DNA of 15,277 nt from Thauera sp. (GTDB lineage: Bacteria > Pseudomonadota > Gammaproteobacteria > Burkholderiales > Rhodocyclaceae): positions 6,376-21,652 of the forward strand of contig DMCZ01000212.1 in the NCBI GenBank assembly GCA_003446655.1. Direction: 5' to 3'. Position numbers and translations under genes: made by a program. Below are positions 14,863-15,277 of this stretch, piece after piece. The notes under the pieces were generated by a model that made no database searches, was not told the origin of the DNA, and saw only the letters and a list, made by a program, of their open reading frames with translations. Position 1 is the stretch's first letter, and each line of letters opens with the position of its first letter.

Positions 14863-15204
14863 CCCCGCTGCGACAAAACGCCCGCAAACGGGGCAGGCGG
14901 GATGCTTCGTGCGTTGGTCGCCGAGTGCTTTCTCCCTGACCTTGCCTGGCTGAAGGACCGGGTTCGCAGCCTGGGGCAAGGGGGTGTCCCGCTCGGCAAT
15001 GCAATCTTCCTCCCAAGATGGGCAATCACCGCAGGGCGAGACGCACGCCATAGCCCTGAATCGGTGGCCCGACCCATGGCGACAATCAACCGACCCTGTT
15101 CCCGACCCGGGGCGGCTTAAATCCGCGTCCAACCTTCCGCAGCGCGGTTTAATTCCCGCCGCTTCCGCGCTTTTCTATCCGCGCCTCTACCACGGCGACG
15201 TGCA
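14863..15204. other. Right non-coding region; probable right end of the element
   Basis: No gene is supported. Frames at 14902-15120, 14984-15229 and the antisense run through 14278-15132 have no family features and lack good start signals. A short hairpin, CCCG-CAAA-CGGG (14881-14893), lies after the Mor stop and may weaken transcription. The right terminus of the element should fall in this stretch, before the tRNA terminator. Its exact base could not be fixed. Confidence 0.45.
15112..15159. repeat. Two related GCGG-TTAA-CCGC palindromic motifs
   Basis: GCGGCTTAAATCCGC (15112-15126) and GCGGTTTAATTCCCGC (15144-15159) share GCGG-(C/T)-TTAA-(A/T)-TCC and each has GCGG/CCGC arms. Both are followed within 20 bases by TTCCGC. 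They lie where the right end of a Mu-like element is expected, so they could be transposase-binding sites. Left-region words GCGCGGATT (508-516) and GCGGGAAATT (616-625) resemble their reverse complements, but only loosely. Confidence 0.4.
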
Positions 15205-15246
15205 AAGCAAAACAGGCACGAACCCCTGACCGGATGCTCGTGCCTG
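15205..15246 (-). terminator. Intrinsic terminator of the minus-strand tRNA gene
   Basis: A perfect 9-bp inverted repeat, CAGGCACGA (15213-15221) and TCGTGCCTG (15238-15246), has a 16-base loop. Read on the minus strand the stem is followed by TTTTGCTTT, giving a reasonable Rho-independent terminator 8 bases after the tRNA CCA end. It marks host DNA at the right edge. Confidence 0.72.
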
Positions 15247-15254
15247 CGGTGTCC

Positions 15255-15277
15255 TGGTGCGGGGAAAGAGACTCGAA
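15255..15277 (-). tRNA. 3' end of a tRNA gene, probably tRNA-Leu (cut by window edge)
   Basis: On the minus strand the last 23 bases read TTCGAGT (T-loop), CTCTT (3' T-stem), TCCCCGC (3' acceptor), A (discriminator) and CCA. This is an exact tRNA 3' half with encoded CCA. An acceptor starting GCGGGGA, a T-loop TTCGAGT and discriminator A fit proteobacterial tRNA-Leu best, but the anticodon lies outside the window, so the amino acid is a guess. A terminator follows directly downstream. Confidence 0.82.

Noticed and set aside
14278..15132. 284-codon minus-strand open frame at the right end
   Set aside because: It lies antisense to the second Mor gene, has no start signal or family motif, and shows the Pro/Arg/Ser-rich composition of a shadow frame.

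Overview
The window is high-GC and reads as a reduced, Mu-like (transposable) prophage in a proteobacterial chromosome, probably betaproteobacterial. The organism call rests on general features: high GC, a BcepMu-type small DNA-binding gene next to the repressor, and a Leu-like tRNA 3' end at the right edge. No species can be named from the sequence.

Layout. Positions 1-748 hold no convincing gene and should contain the left end of the element. On the minus strand, 2932 down to 749 is an immunity operon: a helix-turn-helix repressor, then a 297-residue soluble protein and an overlapping 143-residue four-helix membrane protein. The last two match the size, order, position and motifs of lambda RexA and RexB, placing a RexAB-type abortive-infection pair behind the repressor of a transposable phage. 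A perfect 11-bp inverted repeat (2935-2964) sits between the repressor and the divergent early operon.

The plus-strand early operon (3002-8026) is tightly packed, often with ATGA stop/start overlaps. It encodes a BcepMu gp16/Ner-like DNA-binding protein, an Rmf/CrpP-like small protein, a MuA-type DDE transposase, a MuB-type AAA+ ATPase, a GemA/gp16 protein and two small proteins that are paralogs of each other. A good intrinsic terminator at 8113-8141 closes it.

The late part is a skeleton. It contains a small Cys-rich protein, an in-frame fusion of a degenerate gpI-protease-like domain to a Mor activator domain, a coiled-coil protein of unknown function, a short but motif-intact gpI-like protease, a fused tail assembly chaperone, an intact 903-residue tape measure protein and a second Mor-family activator. 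Terminase, portal, major capsid, sheath, tube, baseplate, fibres and lysis genes are absent. What remains is in Mu order (I, 41, 42), which suggests two large internal deletions or, more speculatively, a satellite-like element. The right flank holds a minus-strand tRNA terminator and the 3' end of a tRNA cut by the window edge, so the right end lies between about 14863 and 15204.

Working model: a Mu-like element that can probably still encode transposition functions and immunity, cannot make virions alone, and may be kept because its repressor and RexAB-like pair protect the host. Exact ends and the 5-bp target duplication could not be located by eye.
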